64,000 bases of DNA from Gammaproteobacteria bacterium (GCA_026707045.1 JAPOXO010000006.1:18612-82611), one strand, 5' to 3'; counted from the stretch's first letter, positions 24,529 to 33,702 are shown. Notes: generated from the sequence alone by a model not told the origin. Numbers and translations: made by a program.

Positions 24529-25845
24529 TCAAGAGTCACCGACGAATACTAGCTGGGCAATTTTTGGTACCACATACGGTCCTTCAGGAATTACTGCAAC
24601 ATTTTTAGATTCGGAACGCGATACTGCAGCGTGAATGGCTTCCTCCATCGAGTGTGGCAGATTCAATCCGGTCAATTCTCGGTCCTCTTTATTCAATTCG
24701 TCGGTGTAGAGACTTATGTGAAAGTCTCTTTGTGCCATCACCTGCATGTGGGTTTCCCATTCGTCAACATCGGCAGTGGTTTTTCTAGCGACTCTCCTTA
24801 GGAAGGCTTCCGGACCTTCCTCAAGCAGGTTTCGCTGTGACCGGCGGAACTCGTCAGAGCCAAGACCTTCTTTGCACTGGGCGGCGAAGACCAAGCTTCC
24901 GTTTTCTTGGAGAATCTCCAGTGGAGTAACCATGCCTTTAACCGCCTGGTAGTACGTCTGGTCGAGTGGATAGCCTGCGGCCGACGTAACGACCGTTTCA
25001 AATTTCCTATCGACGGAAACAGTACAGTACCGGTCCGCAAAATCCATTGCTTTTTGATGGCTTTTGACAATTTCACCAAAGTTCACAAAGGCAATCTTCC
25101 GCTCTTCGTCAATGACAGTGTTTAACGCGTAGATATTGGATCCGGAATGTTTCCTGACCATGTCAACAATCTCGAGTTGTTCTCGATGCAGGGGATTGTC
25201 GGTAGTGTTGCACGATCTACAATTTGGATCTTCGAGAATCCTCGAGCTATGCAGCGTTCGAATCGTGTCGGCGTGGGCGATTCCAGGAGCTAGCACTTTT
25301 CTTCCGCCGGAGTAGCCGGCCATAAAATGTGGTTCCACGAGCCCCGTCACAATCTTTAGATCCGCTTCGACAAATCTGCGATCGATGAGAACGGGCGTAC
25401 CCGTCGACGTGAAACCCAAGTCCACGTGTTCATAGTTGTTTCGCGCATGGTGGTTCTTTATGGGTATGGTGTTGAGGATTTTCGGGTCACCTATCAGATA
25501 TTCCAGTTCCTCTCCCTCGTTGGGTCGGTGCAGCCCAGTAGCCACAAGAATGAGAATGTTTGCAGCCTCAATGCCCGAATCCATCAGACATTCAACAAGC
25601 GGTCCAAGCAGAGTACTGTTGGGGACGGGTCTAGTAATGTCGCAGATCAATATGCATGCAGTGGTCGATGATTTCGCTACTGAACTAAGCGGAGAACAGC
25701 CAACTGGTTGATTCAGCGACTTTCGAACCTCGTCAATGGGCGATGCCACTAGAGGCATTGGAGGCTTGCGAATAACTGACACGTCGCAATAATCCGGAAT
25801 TCTTACCGTGATAGACGATTTTCCGTAAGGCAATGAGACTTTCAT
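24529..25845 (-). CDS. LarA-family (lactate racemase-like) nickel-pincer enzyme, 438 aa
   Basis: Homologue of nickel-dependent lactate racemase LarA, which racemises or epimerises 2-hydroxy acids using a nickel-pincer cofactor. N-domain motifs: CDITRPVP, ATGLHRPNEGEE (catalytic His), NHHARNNYEH. The lysine-bearing segment is EPHFMAGYSGGRKVLAPG (His and the Lys that carries the cofactor). C-domain: AAGYPLDQTYYQAVKGM. No larB/C/E cofactor genes lie in the window, so cofactor supply is elsewhere. LarA homologues have varied substrates, so I give no symbol. A 2-hydroxy acid theme is shared with the acyl-CoA lyase at 5.6 kb. Confidence 0.85.
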   Translation of the reverse strand: MKVSLPYGKSSITVRIPDYCDVSVIRKPPMPLVASPIDEVRKSLNQPVGCSPLSSVAKSSTTACILICDITRPVPNSTLLGPLVECLMDSGIEAANILILVATGLHRPNEGEELEYLIGDPKILNTIPIKNHHARNNYEHVDLGFTSTGTPVLIDRRFVEADLKIVTGLVEPHFMAGYSGGRKVLAPGIAHADTIRTLHSSRILEDPNCRSCNTTDNPLHREQLEIVDMVRKHSGSNIYALNTVIDEERKIAFVNFGEIVKSHQKAMDFADRYCTVSVDRKFETVVTSAAGYPLDQTYYQAVKGMVTPLEILQENGSLVFAAQCKEGLGSDEFRRSQRNLLEEGPEAFLRRVARKTTADVDEWETHMQVMAQRDFHISLYTDELNKEDRELTGLNLPHSMEEAIHAAVSRSESKNVAVIPEGPYVVPKIAQLVFVGDS

Positions 25846-26065
25846 GTCAAAAGGTTGAATACCAAGCGGATGTTCCTTCTCGTGCTACTTAAGCTTTTGC
25901 GAAACTCTGTCAGCAGCTCTTCTATTAGCTAGGAATCTTCATTAGCTGGAACAAGAGCATGCATGTAGTGTCCAAGTTGCTGCAGATTGGGCTAACACCA
26001 ATCTGAAGAGTTCAAGCAATACCCGAAAAATGGGATTGCCATGATATTAGAAAGGCTGCTGAATT

Positions 26066-26659
26066 ATGAGGCTGGTTATGCGAACTACAAGTGTATTTCT
26101 CTCGATTCTCCTTCTCACTGGTGTGCCAATCCATGCCGACGAGAAAGAGAAAGAAGATAGGGGATACTTCATTGCAGGATTGTCCGTCTATCAAGAGGAC
26201 TTCGATCACTATGTAGGAAAGGGAATTGGCGGTAAGCTCGGCTATGGCTTCGACTTCACCGATCGGATTGGATTTGAGCTGTCTTTGGACTCCACACCTC
26301 CCTTAGATCCTGGAGTTTTCATCGAATCGTACGAAAGGAGAGGCGCACTAATTTTTGACTATTCAGTTAGGACGACTCCTACCAAATACCTCACATGGTC
26401 TGGCATTTATTCCATTCCCCTTGAAAAGGACAGAACTCTCTTTGGCAAGTTGGGTTGGTCGGTCTATCAGCAGGAGATAAAGGCAGAAATTAACGGAGCA
26501 TCCTTTAGCTCGAAAAAACGTTTAGGTGATCCGCGAGTGGAGTTTGGGATTCAATTTCCTGTGAAGGAGAACTACAGGCTAAACGTTTCATTTTCCCACG
26601 TATTTAGCGACGATGCTCAGGCGACAGGTTTGAGTTGCTACCTCTTATGGGATTTCTGA
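26066..26659 (+). CDS. Small outer-membrane beta-barrel protein, 197 aa
   Basis: Signal peptide TTSVFLSILLLTGVPIHA (cleaved before DEKEKED), then amphipathic beta-strands with Gly/aromatic turns (IGGKLGYGFDFTDRIGFELS, GKLGWSVYQQEI, EFGIQFPVKENYRLNV, FSHVFS) and the C-terminal LLWDF with final Phe. This matches small 8-strand OmpA/OmpW-like or opacity-type barrels. Transport or structural role unknown. It is a single gene, convergent with the D-aminoacylase; the hairpin at 26775-26800 lies between them. Confidence 0.75.
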   Translation: MRLVMRTTSVFLSILLLTGVPIHADEKEKEDRGYFIAGLSVYQEDFDHYVGKGIGGKLGYGFDFTDRIGFELSLDSTPPLDPGVFIESYERRGALIFDYSVRTTPTKYLTWSGIYSIPLEKDRTLFGKLGWSVYQQEIKAEINGASFSSKKRLGDPRVEFGIQFPVKENYRLNVSFSHVFSDDAQATGLSCYLLWDF

Positions 26660-26774
26660 TGTAGCCGAGTGTGAAGACAGCAGTCGACGAAGTTTTAGAG
26701 ACATTGCGTCTAATGTCTTCGATAGCCTGCCGCTCACGATGCTATCTAGCCAACATCAGCACTACTGAAATGTG

Positions 26775-26800
26775 GTAGCCGTCCTTCGTGACGGGGCTAC
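26775..26800. terminator. Hairpin between convergent genes, possible bidirectional terminator
   Basis: GTAGCCGTC and GAC-gg-GGCTAC form a nine-pair stem with a two-base bulge and the loop CTTCGT, midway between convergent stops (26659 and 26869). There is no long T tract, so it may stop transcription only weakly or act on mRNA stability. Confidence 0.4.
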
Positions 26801-26868
26801 GCTCTCTTCCGATGTGACTCTAAAACCGCAGATTCAATGCCCATAAGACGGACATTTGTTTCATTCAC

Positions 26869-28527
26869 CTAGCAGGCGGGATTCCTCAAGACTTCCCCAG
26901 CACTCTCCCCCGTGTGTTCGTCGTCGCGCAAAATTACGGATCCATTGCAAATCGTCGCCGCATAGCCTGCCGCACGTTGTATGAATCTCGGTGCCCCACC
27001 TGGAAAATCGTTCACGATTTCAGGTTGGCGTTCCTCAAGGCGTTCTATTTCCAATACATTGACATCCGCCTTCTTGCCGACTTGCAGCGATCCACGATCA
27101 TTGAAGCCCAACACTCTTGCAGGTTCTGAACTAATTCTCCGAATGGCTTCAGGCAAGCTATAGAGTCCAGCATCTCGATGCCAGTGCGAGAGCACAAATG
27201 TAGACCAGCCAGAATCAATCATTTGACTGACATGAGCCCCCGCATCTCCGAGGCCGGGCATTGCCCACTCGGTTGAGATCATACGCTGCAAATGCTCGAG
27301 ATTGACGTTGAATCCTCGTGCATGGAAGAGTGCCTTGCCATCGGTTTCAAGCGAGATGCGCAACCAAGACTCTACAGGGTGCTCGCCGTGTTCTTCTGCG
27401 ATGTCATACAGACTTTCGTACCGCGAATGCGTGTAGTTGGGTCGCGCTTGATCTCCCATGTAATACTGACGTTTCAAGGCTTTAAGCAAACCTTCGTACT
27501 GAGGGTGATCTTTGACTTCTTGTACAAGCTTGGACCGGAACTCGGAGTTCCTGATGGCGTCAAGCCGTTCGGCCAAGTTCATCTTTCGCAACTCATTCCA
27601 CGATTTGGTACGCCAGAAGTTGTTTGTGGATAGTCCAGTTACTCCGCCGCCGCTCCGTGGAACTGTGACAGCAGTTACGTCGAGTCCGTCGCTTCGCATC
27701 TTTCCGACTCGTTCATCAAGAAGGGCTGCATGCTCTGAGATGGCACTGAACAAGACTCGACCGTTCTGAGCTTCTTCCGCGAGCAGATCCATTTCGTTTT
27801 CCAGGTCTCCAAAATGTGGAACTGTCTGCATCAATCCGCCGTTTGATGCCACCGCTTTGGATATTGCAAGTAGTTCTTCTCTTGTTGCGAACGTGCCTGG
27901 AATCGGTCTTCTATCGGGCAATACATGACCTGGATGTCGATTGACGGAAAAACCGATTGCACCTTGCTTGACAGATTCACCGGCCAAGTCAGCTATTTGT
28001 TGAATTTCCTCTTCTGTTGGCTGTCCGTCAATGGCACGCTCACCCATCACAAAGAATCGGGTAGCACTGTGTCCTACGAGGCCTGTGACGTTGATCATCG
28101 GATTCAAGCGTTCGATGGAGTCCAAGTATTCCCCATAGGTCTCCCAGTCCCAAGGTAGTCCCGTCAAGATGGCGTACTTTGGAATGTCCTCGACTGTTTC
28201 CATCATGCCCGCGAGGAACTCTCGATCCCCTTTCTTGCAAGGGGCGAAGGTAACGCCGCAGTTTCCTAGCAATGCGGTAGTTACTCCGTGCCAGGTTATT
28301 GAGGTCAGTTTGGTATCCCAACCAATCTGAGCGTCGAGATGAGTGTGCAAATCGACAAATCCTGGTGTCACCGTCCTGCCGTCGGCATCAATTTCCTGAC
28401 TACCCTTGGAGCAATCCGGCCCTACATGGGAGATTGTGTTCCCATCGATTCCCACATCTCCGATGTAAGGGTCTTTGCCCGTACCATCGACGATAAGTCC
28501 ATTCCGTACTACAAGATCGTGTGCCAT
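26869..28527 (-). CDS. N-acyl-D-amino-acid deacylase-type amidohydrolase, 552 aa
   Basis: Amidohydrolase_3/D-aminoacylase-type zinc hydrolase that removes acyl groups from N-acyl-D-amino acids or related amides. Seen: start MAHDLVVRNGLIVDGTG, metal motif PGFVDLHTHLDAQIGWD, SITWHGVTTALLGNCGVTFA with the bridging Cys, VGHSATR, and near the end LGDAGAHVSQMIDSGW and LGFNDRGSLQVGKKADVNV, the composite-domain closing beta-strands. Length typical. It is a paralog of the gene at 42735-44417 (same start, same CKKGDREFLAGMMETVEDIP-type stretch). No operon partner. The true substrate is unknown. Confidence 0.88.
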   Translation of the reverse strand: MAHDLVVRNGLIVDGTGKDPYIGDVGIDGNTISHVGPDCSKGSQEIDADGRTVTPGFVDLHTHLDAQIGWDTKLTSITWHGVTTALLGNCGVTFAPCKKGDREFLAGMMETVEDIPKYAILTGLPWDWETYGEYLDSIERLNPMINVTGLVGHSATRFFVMGERAIDGQPTEEEIQQIADLAGESVKQGAIGFSVNRHPGHVLPDRRPIPGTFATREELLAISKAVASNGGLMQTVPHFGDLENEMDLLAEEAQNGRVLFSAISEHAALLDERVGKMRSDGLDVTAVTVPRSGGGVTGLSTNNFWRTKSWNELRKMNLAERLDAIRNSEFRSKLVQEVKDHPQYEGLLKALKRQYYMGDQARPNYTHSRYESLYDIAEEHGEHPVESWLRISLETDGKALFHARGFNVNLEHLQRMISTEWAMPGLGDAGAHVSQMIDSGWSTFVLSHWHRDAGLYSLPEAIRRISSEPARVLGFNDRGSLQVGKKADVNVLEIERLEERQPEIVNDFPGGAPRFIQRAAGYAATICNGSVILRDDEHTGESAGEVLRNPAC

Positions 28528-28628
28528 TTCTCGAAAACTCCCTCAAGAAGAACAGTTAATAATGCCAAATCTCTTCAACCGCTACTTAAACCATCGTCGG
28601 TTCAGGAGAGACGAAAGTCCGATTTGGG

Positions 28629-29330
28629 CTAGTCGTCCTTCTCTTCAGCAGTAAAAATCTCGCGAGCAGTAGTGAGTTGGGAAGCGAAGAATTCCGCATA
28701 CTCATGGTCCGACGATTGAAGATTATTGAATGCGGTGTCGAATGTTTTTTCGGACTGTTCATCGGGGTTTTCTAACAACCGAGTCAGTGCAATCCAGCCC
28801 GCTTGCATGAGTTTGTCTATTTCGGTTGTGGCTATTTCGGTTGCGGCCTCAAATCTCTCAATTGCAAGTTCGAACTGCTTAGCAGACAGAGCGTGCGCTC
28901 CGTTGATCCACAGGATGTTCGAGGTAATGTCGTCTGCTGCCTTTGAATACTCAAGGCCGACACGTGCGGCAGAAAATCCGAGTTCTTGTGCTTCGGACGA
29001 GATTGATCCAGTGTCTCCCCAACCCGGCCACGTGAAAGAGGCAATGTTGTAGGCGACCCCGCGAGCAAATTTTCTAATCTTGTTTGCTGTCTCTGGATCG
29101 CTCTCTTTTACTTGTTCAATCTGATTGTCGAGATATAGCAATTGCAATCGAGCGACGGGAACGAACAGAGCGTCTTTCTTGATATTGCGGAGTTCCCGCA
29201 TGAGCTCCCCCATCTGGCGAAACTCCTCATCGGAGATATTAGATAGGGCGAGTTCTTCGGAATTCACGGTGGTCACTCCTAGGCACGTCAAAAGGATGGC
29301 GAGAACAATTTGTATAAGTCGTTGATTCAC
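28629..29330 (-). CDS. Secreted helical protein of unknown family, 233 aa
   Basis: Signal peptide IQIVLAILLTCLGVTTVNS, then a helical protein with weak TPR-like spacing (ALSAKQFELAIERFEAATEI, MQAGWIALTRLLENPDEQSE). The motif FTWPGWGDTGSISSEAQELG is the most distinctive segment. Not a family I recognise. It is divergently placed 188 bp from the first gene of the four-member secreted array. A decayed copy at 30785-31003 occupies the same divergent place before the second array member, so the two genes were duplicated as a pair and probably work together in the periplasm. Confidence 0.65.
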   Translation of the reverse strand: MNQRLIQIVLAILLTCLGVTTVNSEELALSNISDEEFRQMGELMRELRNIKKDALFVPVARLQLLYLDNQIEQVKESDPETANKIRKFARGVAYNIASFTWPGWGDTGSISSEAQELGFSAARVGLEYSKAADDITSNILWINGAHALSAKQFELAIERFEAATEIATTEIDKLMQAGWIALTRLLENPDEQSEKTFDTAFNNLQSSDHEYAEFFASQLTTAREIFTAEEKDD

Positions 29331-29464
29331 AGCGTTTTTGGATTTTCTTGGTTATAGTCAAAATGAATCGTGTAGTAGCGCATGGAAATAAAAACGGATG
29401 GATGGCTCGCAATATTAGAACCGCATCAACTCTCAATCAAGATGAAGGTCTAAGAAATTCAATG

Positions 29465-29473
29465 TGCTACGAT
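29465..29473 (+). promoter_or_regulatory. Extended -10-like element before array gene 1
   Basis: TG-C-TACGAT, 46 bp before the start, is the counterpart of TG-N-TACGCT found at the same relative place before array genes 2, 3 and 4. Conservation across copies, with no clear -35, fits an extended -10 promoter. Confidence 0.4.
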
Positions 29474-29518
29474 TTGATCCGGTCTGTTGTGTCATTTGCT
29501 TGAGCTTTCGATAATTCC

Positions 29519-30682
29519 ATGTCAGTCTTAGCGGCTCGTATTGGACGCGCACGAAGAAACGCACTTTTCGCCCTTTTGATGCCCATTTCGATGCTATCGA
29601 CGTATCAGATCATTCATGCCCACTCGACACTCTTGCATTCATCGTGGCATCAGCCAGACGCTTATGGACGTGATGTTGGTAGTCTAGTCGAAAAGTGTCC
29701 CGACCCTCTCGAAGAGCTATCTATTGAGTGTAAGGATGCAATGAACCAACATTTTGCAAACTTACCTTTGGAATATTTGTCGTGGACTAATAGCACATGG
29801 ATATCGCTTCCCAACCGACTCACCTATGGAAGAGTGTTCGAAGATCCCGTTGGAGACCAAATTCGTGTCATTGAGGCATTACGAATTAAGAAGTGTCGAT
29901 TGGAAGAGGGAGAAGCTGTTCGATGGGATCTGTCTGAATTCTGCCATGCCGATGCTTTTGCGAACTTGTCGGTATTCTTGTGGGCATGTAGCTTATATGA
30001 CGAGGTTGACAATCTTTCTGACAGATTTGATATAGGCGATTACTCACATTTTGAAGGCCTTGATCCTCAGCAGCTCGAAGAATCATTACGTGTTCGGTTT
30101 ATAGCGACACTGGAAGCCCGATGGCTCAACAGTCACTGTACAAAGTACAGGGGATTGGATATGCGCATAGATCCGTACCTAGAGAAAGAGCAACATCAAA
30201 CACTTCACTTGATCGCAAAAAGACTTGGTGATTCGTGGCCTGAAAAGAGCGAAGTGCCTGAGTCATTTGTTCTCAAGTCTCTGGCCGCTCGCTTGGGAGA
30301 CAGATCGGCTGCAGTGTTGTATACGGGGCCATCCAAAGGAACGGACGACTCTTGGAGAAAGTACATTGCCGCAGCATGGCCGTGGAGAAACTCGCTTCCG
30401 AACTTTCTAAGTTACACCCACATGATTTATGATCGGCGTGCAGAGACGCTCGATCGCTTACAACATGGGATTTCCATGGCGGTACTATTGCAGGAATCGG
30501 GATTGGAATTTGATTGGGAATTCCTTGTCAGAAGGGTCTGCACTCTCAAGAATTCTGAGGAAGCGACCTGCAAGACTGCTATTGGGGAATTAGACCTCAC
30601 TCTTGAAGGGGACCAGAATAGCAAGTTGGAGGCTCTTGCGCAGTTTGAAAGCGTCTCGCGGGAACTAAACCTATACGAATAA
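29519..30682 (+). CDS. Secreted Cys-rich array protein, copy 1, 387 aa, unknown family
   Basis: First of four tandem paralogs. Signal-like N-terminus (NALFALLMPISMLSTYQIIH, cleaved before AHST). Shared blocks: CPDPLEELSIECKDAM; STWISLPNRLTYGRVF; KKCRLEEGEAVRWDLSE; CHADAFANLSVFLWACS; VPESFVLKSLAARLGD; GTDDSWRKYIAAAWPW; SGLEFDWEFLVRRVCTL; ending SVSRELNLYE. Pairs of conserved Cys suggest periplasmic disulfides, and the SxKSLAARLGD helix recalls Sel1/TPR-like packing, but I know no named family. It is a single-gene unit with its own promoter-like element. Function unknown; the copy number implies selection for diversity or dosage. Confidence 0.75.
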   Translation: MSVLAARIGRARRNALFALLMPISMLSTYQIIHAHSTLLHSSWHQPDAYGRDVGSLVEKCPDPLEELSIECKDAMNQHFANLPLEYLSWTNSTWISLPNRLTYGRVFEDPVGDQIRVIEALRIKKCRLEEGEAVRWDLSEFCHADAFANLSVFLWACSLYDEVDNLSDRFDIGDYSHFEGLDPQQLEESLRVRFIATLEARWLNSHCTKYRGLDMRIDPYLEKEQHQTLHLIAKRLGDSWPEKSEVPESFVLKSLAARLGDRSAAVLYTGPSKGTDDSWRKYIAAAWPWRNSLPNFLSYTHMIYDRRAETLDRLQHGISMAVLLQESGLEFDWEFLVRRVCTLKNSEEATCKTAIGELDLTLEGDQNSKLEALAQFESVSRELNLYE

Positions 30683-30784
30683 GTGGGTAGAAGTTCACCT
30701 AATACGGCTCAGTTAGTACTCTCATTCTGGAAATTTGTCGCCATTCATTCGCCATGGTTGGATTCTCATCCGAACGAACAAAAT

Positions 30785-31003
30785 GGCACCGATCCTTTGA
30801 TCGATGGGCTCATGCTGCTTGGTGGACCGATCGCGCTCTCCATTGATCCACAGAGTGCTCGAGGTGATGTCATCTCCTGTCTCCGAGTACTCAGAAACGT
30901 CACGAGCGGCAGATAACCGCAGTCTTTGTGCTTCGGGTGAGACTGGTCCAGTATCTACCCATCTTGGCCCAGTCAGGAGCACGATGAACCGCATAGTTCG
31001 CAT
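30785..31003 (-). pseudogene. Decayed copy of the 233-aa secreted protein gene
   Basis: The minus strand encodes RWVDTGPVSPEAQRLRLSAA, then SEYSETGDDITSSTLWINGE, matching GWGDTGSISSEAQELGFSAA and LEYSKAADDITSNILWINGA of the intact gene at 28629-29330. Homology covers only the middle; the signal peptide and C-terminal third are gone. The upstream spacer (around 31003-31080) also resembles that upstream of the intact gene, so this is a relic of a two-gene duplication unit, not a live gene. Confidence 0.75.
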
Positions 31004-31084
31004 GAAAATAAGAACAGGTGGTCACTGTTCAAGCCCAAACGACTAAAAACCTTCATCGGTAGTGGCGTTACTTGGATTTCAATG

Positions 31085-31093
31085 TGGTACGCT
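31085..31093 (+). promoter_or_regulatory. Extended -10-like element before array gene 2
   Basis: TG-G-TACGCT followed by TCGATTCGTTC, nearly identical to the element before copy 4. It overlaps an upstream in-frame ATG (31082), which argues that translation begins later, at 31124. Confidence 0.4.
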
Positions 31094-31123
31094 TCGATTC
31101 GTTCTCTTGTGCAGTTTGTCGGA

Positions 31124-32305
31124 ATGTTCGGTTATCTCAGATCAAAGTCGTGGACTCGGCTTCGATCCGCAAGAAGCACTGTACTCTGCTTGCTTGTATT
31201 GGTCTTCTTCTCGTCGTGGGTTTGCCAAACTACGCAAGCCACCACTTGGATCAAAGAGACAGCTTGGTTTCCACCTGTAGGCGAGGATGAAGTTCGCGAA
31301 ACATTCCTTAAGAATTGTCCGCTTCCTCTCGAGAATCTTTCAAAAGAGTGTGAAGAAGCGATGGACGAACACTTTGCAAACCATCCGTTGGACCGCACGT
31401 CGGATAGCACTTGGATTTTGTTACCTAACCGACTCACCTACGGAAGGGCGTTCAAAGACCCGACCGGAGACAGGAATCGTGTCTTTGAGGCTTTACGAGA
31501 AAGAGATTGTAGATTGGAGGAAGGAGAGGTCGTCCAATGGGAATTGGCCGAATCCTGCCAAGCAAGTACTTTTGCGAATTTGTCAGTTTTCTTGTGGGCC
31601 TGTAGCAAGTATGACTTTCTTCAGAATCTACCTGAATATTTAGTTGATATCAGCGACTACACAGATTTTGAAAATTCCGACCCGCAGCTCTACAGGCATG
31701 TATTGCGAACTCGAAACATGCTGATTCTTGAAGCGCTGTGGCTCAGAAAAAAATGTGCAAAGCACAAAGTAGCCGAAATGCAGATCGACTCACTTCTAGA
31801 TCAGGAGCAATATCAAATACTTCGATCCACGGCAGAACGATTGGGAGATATCTGGCCCGAATACAGCGATGTACCTGAATCATTCGTTCTCAAGTCTCTG
31901 GCCGCACGCTTGGGAGACAGTTCGGCGGCTTTGCTGTACGACGGGACTTTTGCCAGAGGAAGAGTCGATTCTTGGAGGGAGTACATGGGCAAGGTATGGC
32001 CGTGGAAAGACTCTCTGGGCGAGTTTCACGACTACACGAATCCAAACTCCCTGGATAGGCTTGAGAAGACTTCGAAACGACTACAAGTTGGAGTCTCAAT
32101 AGCGGCGGCGTTGCTGGAATCAGGATTGGAATTTGATTGGAAATTCCTTGTCAGGAGGGTCTGCACTCTTAAGAATTCTGAGGAAGCGAACTGCAAGACG
32201 GCTATTGAGGAACTTGATCCAACCTATGATTGGGAACAAGAAAGTGAGCTGCAAGTTCTTGAAGAGTTCAAGAGAGTTTCGCGAGAACTGAATCTGTACG
32301 ATTGA
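31124..32305 (+). CDS. Secreted Cys-rich array protein, copy 2, 393 aa, unknown family
   Basis: Second tandem paralog. An in-frame ATG at 31082 lies inside the conserved promoter-like element, so I start at ATG 31124 (MFGYLRSK), giving a signal sequence STVLCLLVLVFFSSWVCQTT and a length equal to the other copies. Family blocks are intact: CPLPLENLSKECEEAMDEHF, LPNRLTYGRAFKDPTGDRNR, DCRLEEGEVVQWELAESC, FANLSVFLWACSKYDF, VPESFVLKSLAARLGDSSAA, LEFDWKFLVRRVCTLKNSEE and the end VSRELNLYD. Closest to copy 1. Unknown role, probably periplasmic. Confidence 0.75.
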   Translation: MFGYLRSKSWTRLRSARSTVLCLLVLVFFSSWVCQTTQATTWIKETAWFPPVGEDEVRETFLKNCPLPLENLSKECEEAMDEHFANHPLDRTSDSTWILLPNRLTYGRAFKDPTGDRNRVFEALRERDCRLEEGEVVQWELAESCQASTFANLSVFLWACSKYDFLQNLPEYLVDISDYTDFENSDPQLYRHVLRTRNMLILEALWLRKKCAKHKVAEMQIDSLLDQEQYQILRSTAERLGDIWPEYSDVPESFVLKSLAARLGDSSAALLYDGTFARGRVDSWREYMGKVWPWKDSLGEFHDYTNPNSLDRLEKTSKRLQVGVSIAAALLESGLEFDWKFLVRRVCTLKNSEEANCKTAIEELDPTYDWEQESELQVLEEFKRVSRELNLYD

Positions 32306-33071
32306 GTCTTGCCTGCGTCCGGTCCCTACCAACAATAGCCGAGTGATGGATGCAATTTGAAACCAGATGATTGCTGACTCAATGTCGCGTCGTCGGTGCT
32401 CAGTCCCAAAATGAATGCGAATCACTCTGACTTCTCCGGTTCTTGAATCAAGCAGCTGTCTAAGAAACCCGAGCTTTCACATCGTCTCAGATTAGAGTGC
32501 CGAGGAAATTATTTGAATTTGACGTTCACTACCCTTTAGGGTTCCAAACGCCAGCACCTCGTCACATTGATTGCGAGAGACAATCAAAAGCGCATTAAGT
32601 CCAAAGTAACGAGTTTCATTTGGTTGTTGCCACTCGATACGAGCTAGTCGCACGAAATTGTTCTGAGGTCGGCAACATGGAAGTCGGCAAGTATCCCGGG
32701 TCAAATAGGAATCGATAGTTCAAGTACAGAGAGTGGGGAATGATCCAATCGAGTCACAGGGAGCACCGCCAATTGGAGCACCAGGTAATGGACTTTCTCC
32801 GCAGGTTGCTTGTGGTCGGGCAGAGGAGCGCACAAAGGCCTTTCAAATAACCGGCGAACTTTCGGTTCAAAGAGTTGGCGCTGACTCGTTTTGTTAGGTT
32901 CCCTCAAGTTTGTTTCAAGGTTTCCACACCGTACCGCAAAACTACATCTGGATGTCATCGGACTTTCAAGGATGCCAATCCTACGATGCCATGTTCTCCG
33001 TCAATGTTGAACGCTTGGATTTAGTTCACTAGAAGTGTTTTGGTCTGATTTCTTGAAAATGCTTGAAGTTG
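32306..33071. other. Spacer with duplicated array 3' flank, no intact gene
   Basis: About 765 bp. The first ~130 bp (GAGTCTTGCCTGCGTCCGGT onward) is homologous to the sequence following the decayed fifth array copy at 34237, so it is part of the duplicated unit. The rest has only short minus-strand frames (32492-32704, 32701-32958) that may be relics of some gene, but I cannot identify one. Confidence 0.5.
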
Positions 33072-33089
33072 TATAGCGGATCAGCTATA
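33072..33089. promoter_or_regulatory. Palindromic operator of the higBA-like locus
   Basis: TATAGC, six bases, GCTATA: a perfect inverted repeat 9 bp before the toxin start, overlapping a TATATT -10-like sequence. This is the usual place and form of a HigA autorepression site. Confidence 0.55.
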
Positions 33090-33097
33090 TTTGGCAT

Positions 33098-33421
33098 ATG
33101 AAGTGAACAGTTGAGACTCTCCCTACAGTCGATTCTGAGATTACGAAGTTGCCTGTGGCATTGCGTGCCCGCGTAGTTCGGCTCCTTGAGACGGTAGAAG
33201 ATGTCGGTCTTGAAGCTCTTCGCGCGCCTCATGCTAAACATCTTGATGGAAAGCTTTGGGAGTTACGTGTTTGAGCCGAAGGTGGAATTGCTCGAGGGAT
33301 CTATGTGACAGCAACTAACCAAGGTGTTGTGGTTTTACATGTTTTCATGAAGAAATCGCGCAAGACTCCGAGACATGCGATCGATACTGCCAGGAGACGT
33401 GCGAAACAGGTGACAGAATGA
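33098..33421 (+). pseudogene. higB-like RelE-superfamily toxin with two in-frame TGA codons
   Basis: From ATG 33098 the frame reads MK-[TGA]-TVETLPTVDSEITKLP, continues VVRLLETVEDVGLEALRAPH and HLDGKLWELRV-[TGA]-AEGGIARGIYVT, and runs to LHVFMKKSRKTPRHAIDTAR and its normal stop, which overlaps the antitoxin ATG (ATGA). HigB-type toxins have Trp at the first TGA (33104-33106) and Arg/Lys at the second (33272-33274), so both are likely transitions that inactivate the toxin. Everything else, including frame and operon overlap, is intact, pointing to recent inactivation. Confidence 0.85.
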
Positions 33422-33702
33422 CCAAACTCAAAGACTTGAAAGAGCAATTAATGAAAGATCCGGAATTTCGGGAGGAATACGCTCGGATTGACGAGGAGTA
33501 TTCTCTTGTTGAGGCTTTGATTCACGCACGAACAGCTGCGAACTTGACTCAGAAGGAGCTTGCTGAGCGTCTCAGTACCACTCAATCCGCGGTGGCACGG
33601 ATGGAGGGGGGTCGAGTGTCGCCGTCCATCGCCACTGTTCGTCGTTACGCGGAAGCTACCGGGACACGATTGAAGATGGCTTTGGTGCCAATAGACGGCT
33701 AG
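33418..33702 (+). CDS. higA: HigA-like XRE-family antitoxin, 94 aa
   Basis: Helix-turn-helix antitoxin and autorepressor of the HigBA type. Residues about 37-90 are the HTH: ARTAANLTQKELAERLSTTQ, SAVARMEGGRVSPSIATVRR, ending YAEATGTRLKMALVPI, the standard C-terminus of this family. The N-terminal helix (DPEFREEYARIDEEYSLVEA) is the usual toxin-binding leader. Its ATG overlaps the stop of the broken toxin gene by 4 bp, giving translational coupling that the upstream nonsense codons may weaken. The operator-like repeat lies at 33072. Intact antitoxin with dead toxin would be free to act as a plain regulator. Confidence 0.88.
   Translation: MTKLKDLKEQLMKDPEFREEYARIDEEYSLVEALIHARTAANLTQKELAERLSTTQSAVARMEGGRVSPSIATVRRYAEATGTRLKMALVPIDG

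Noticed and set aside
32492..32958. Two minus-strand frames after array copy 2
   Set aside because: Short, adjacent and without recognisable motifs; possibly a decayed gene but unsupported.
33098..33421. Genetic code 4 (UGA = Trp) as an explanation for the TGA codons
   Set aside because: All other genes are intact under the standard bacterial code, several end in TGA, and the expected residues at the three TGAs are Cys, Trp and Arg.
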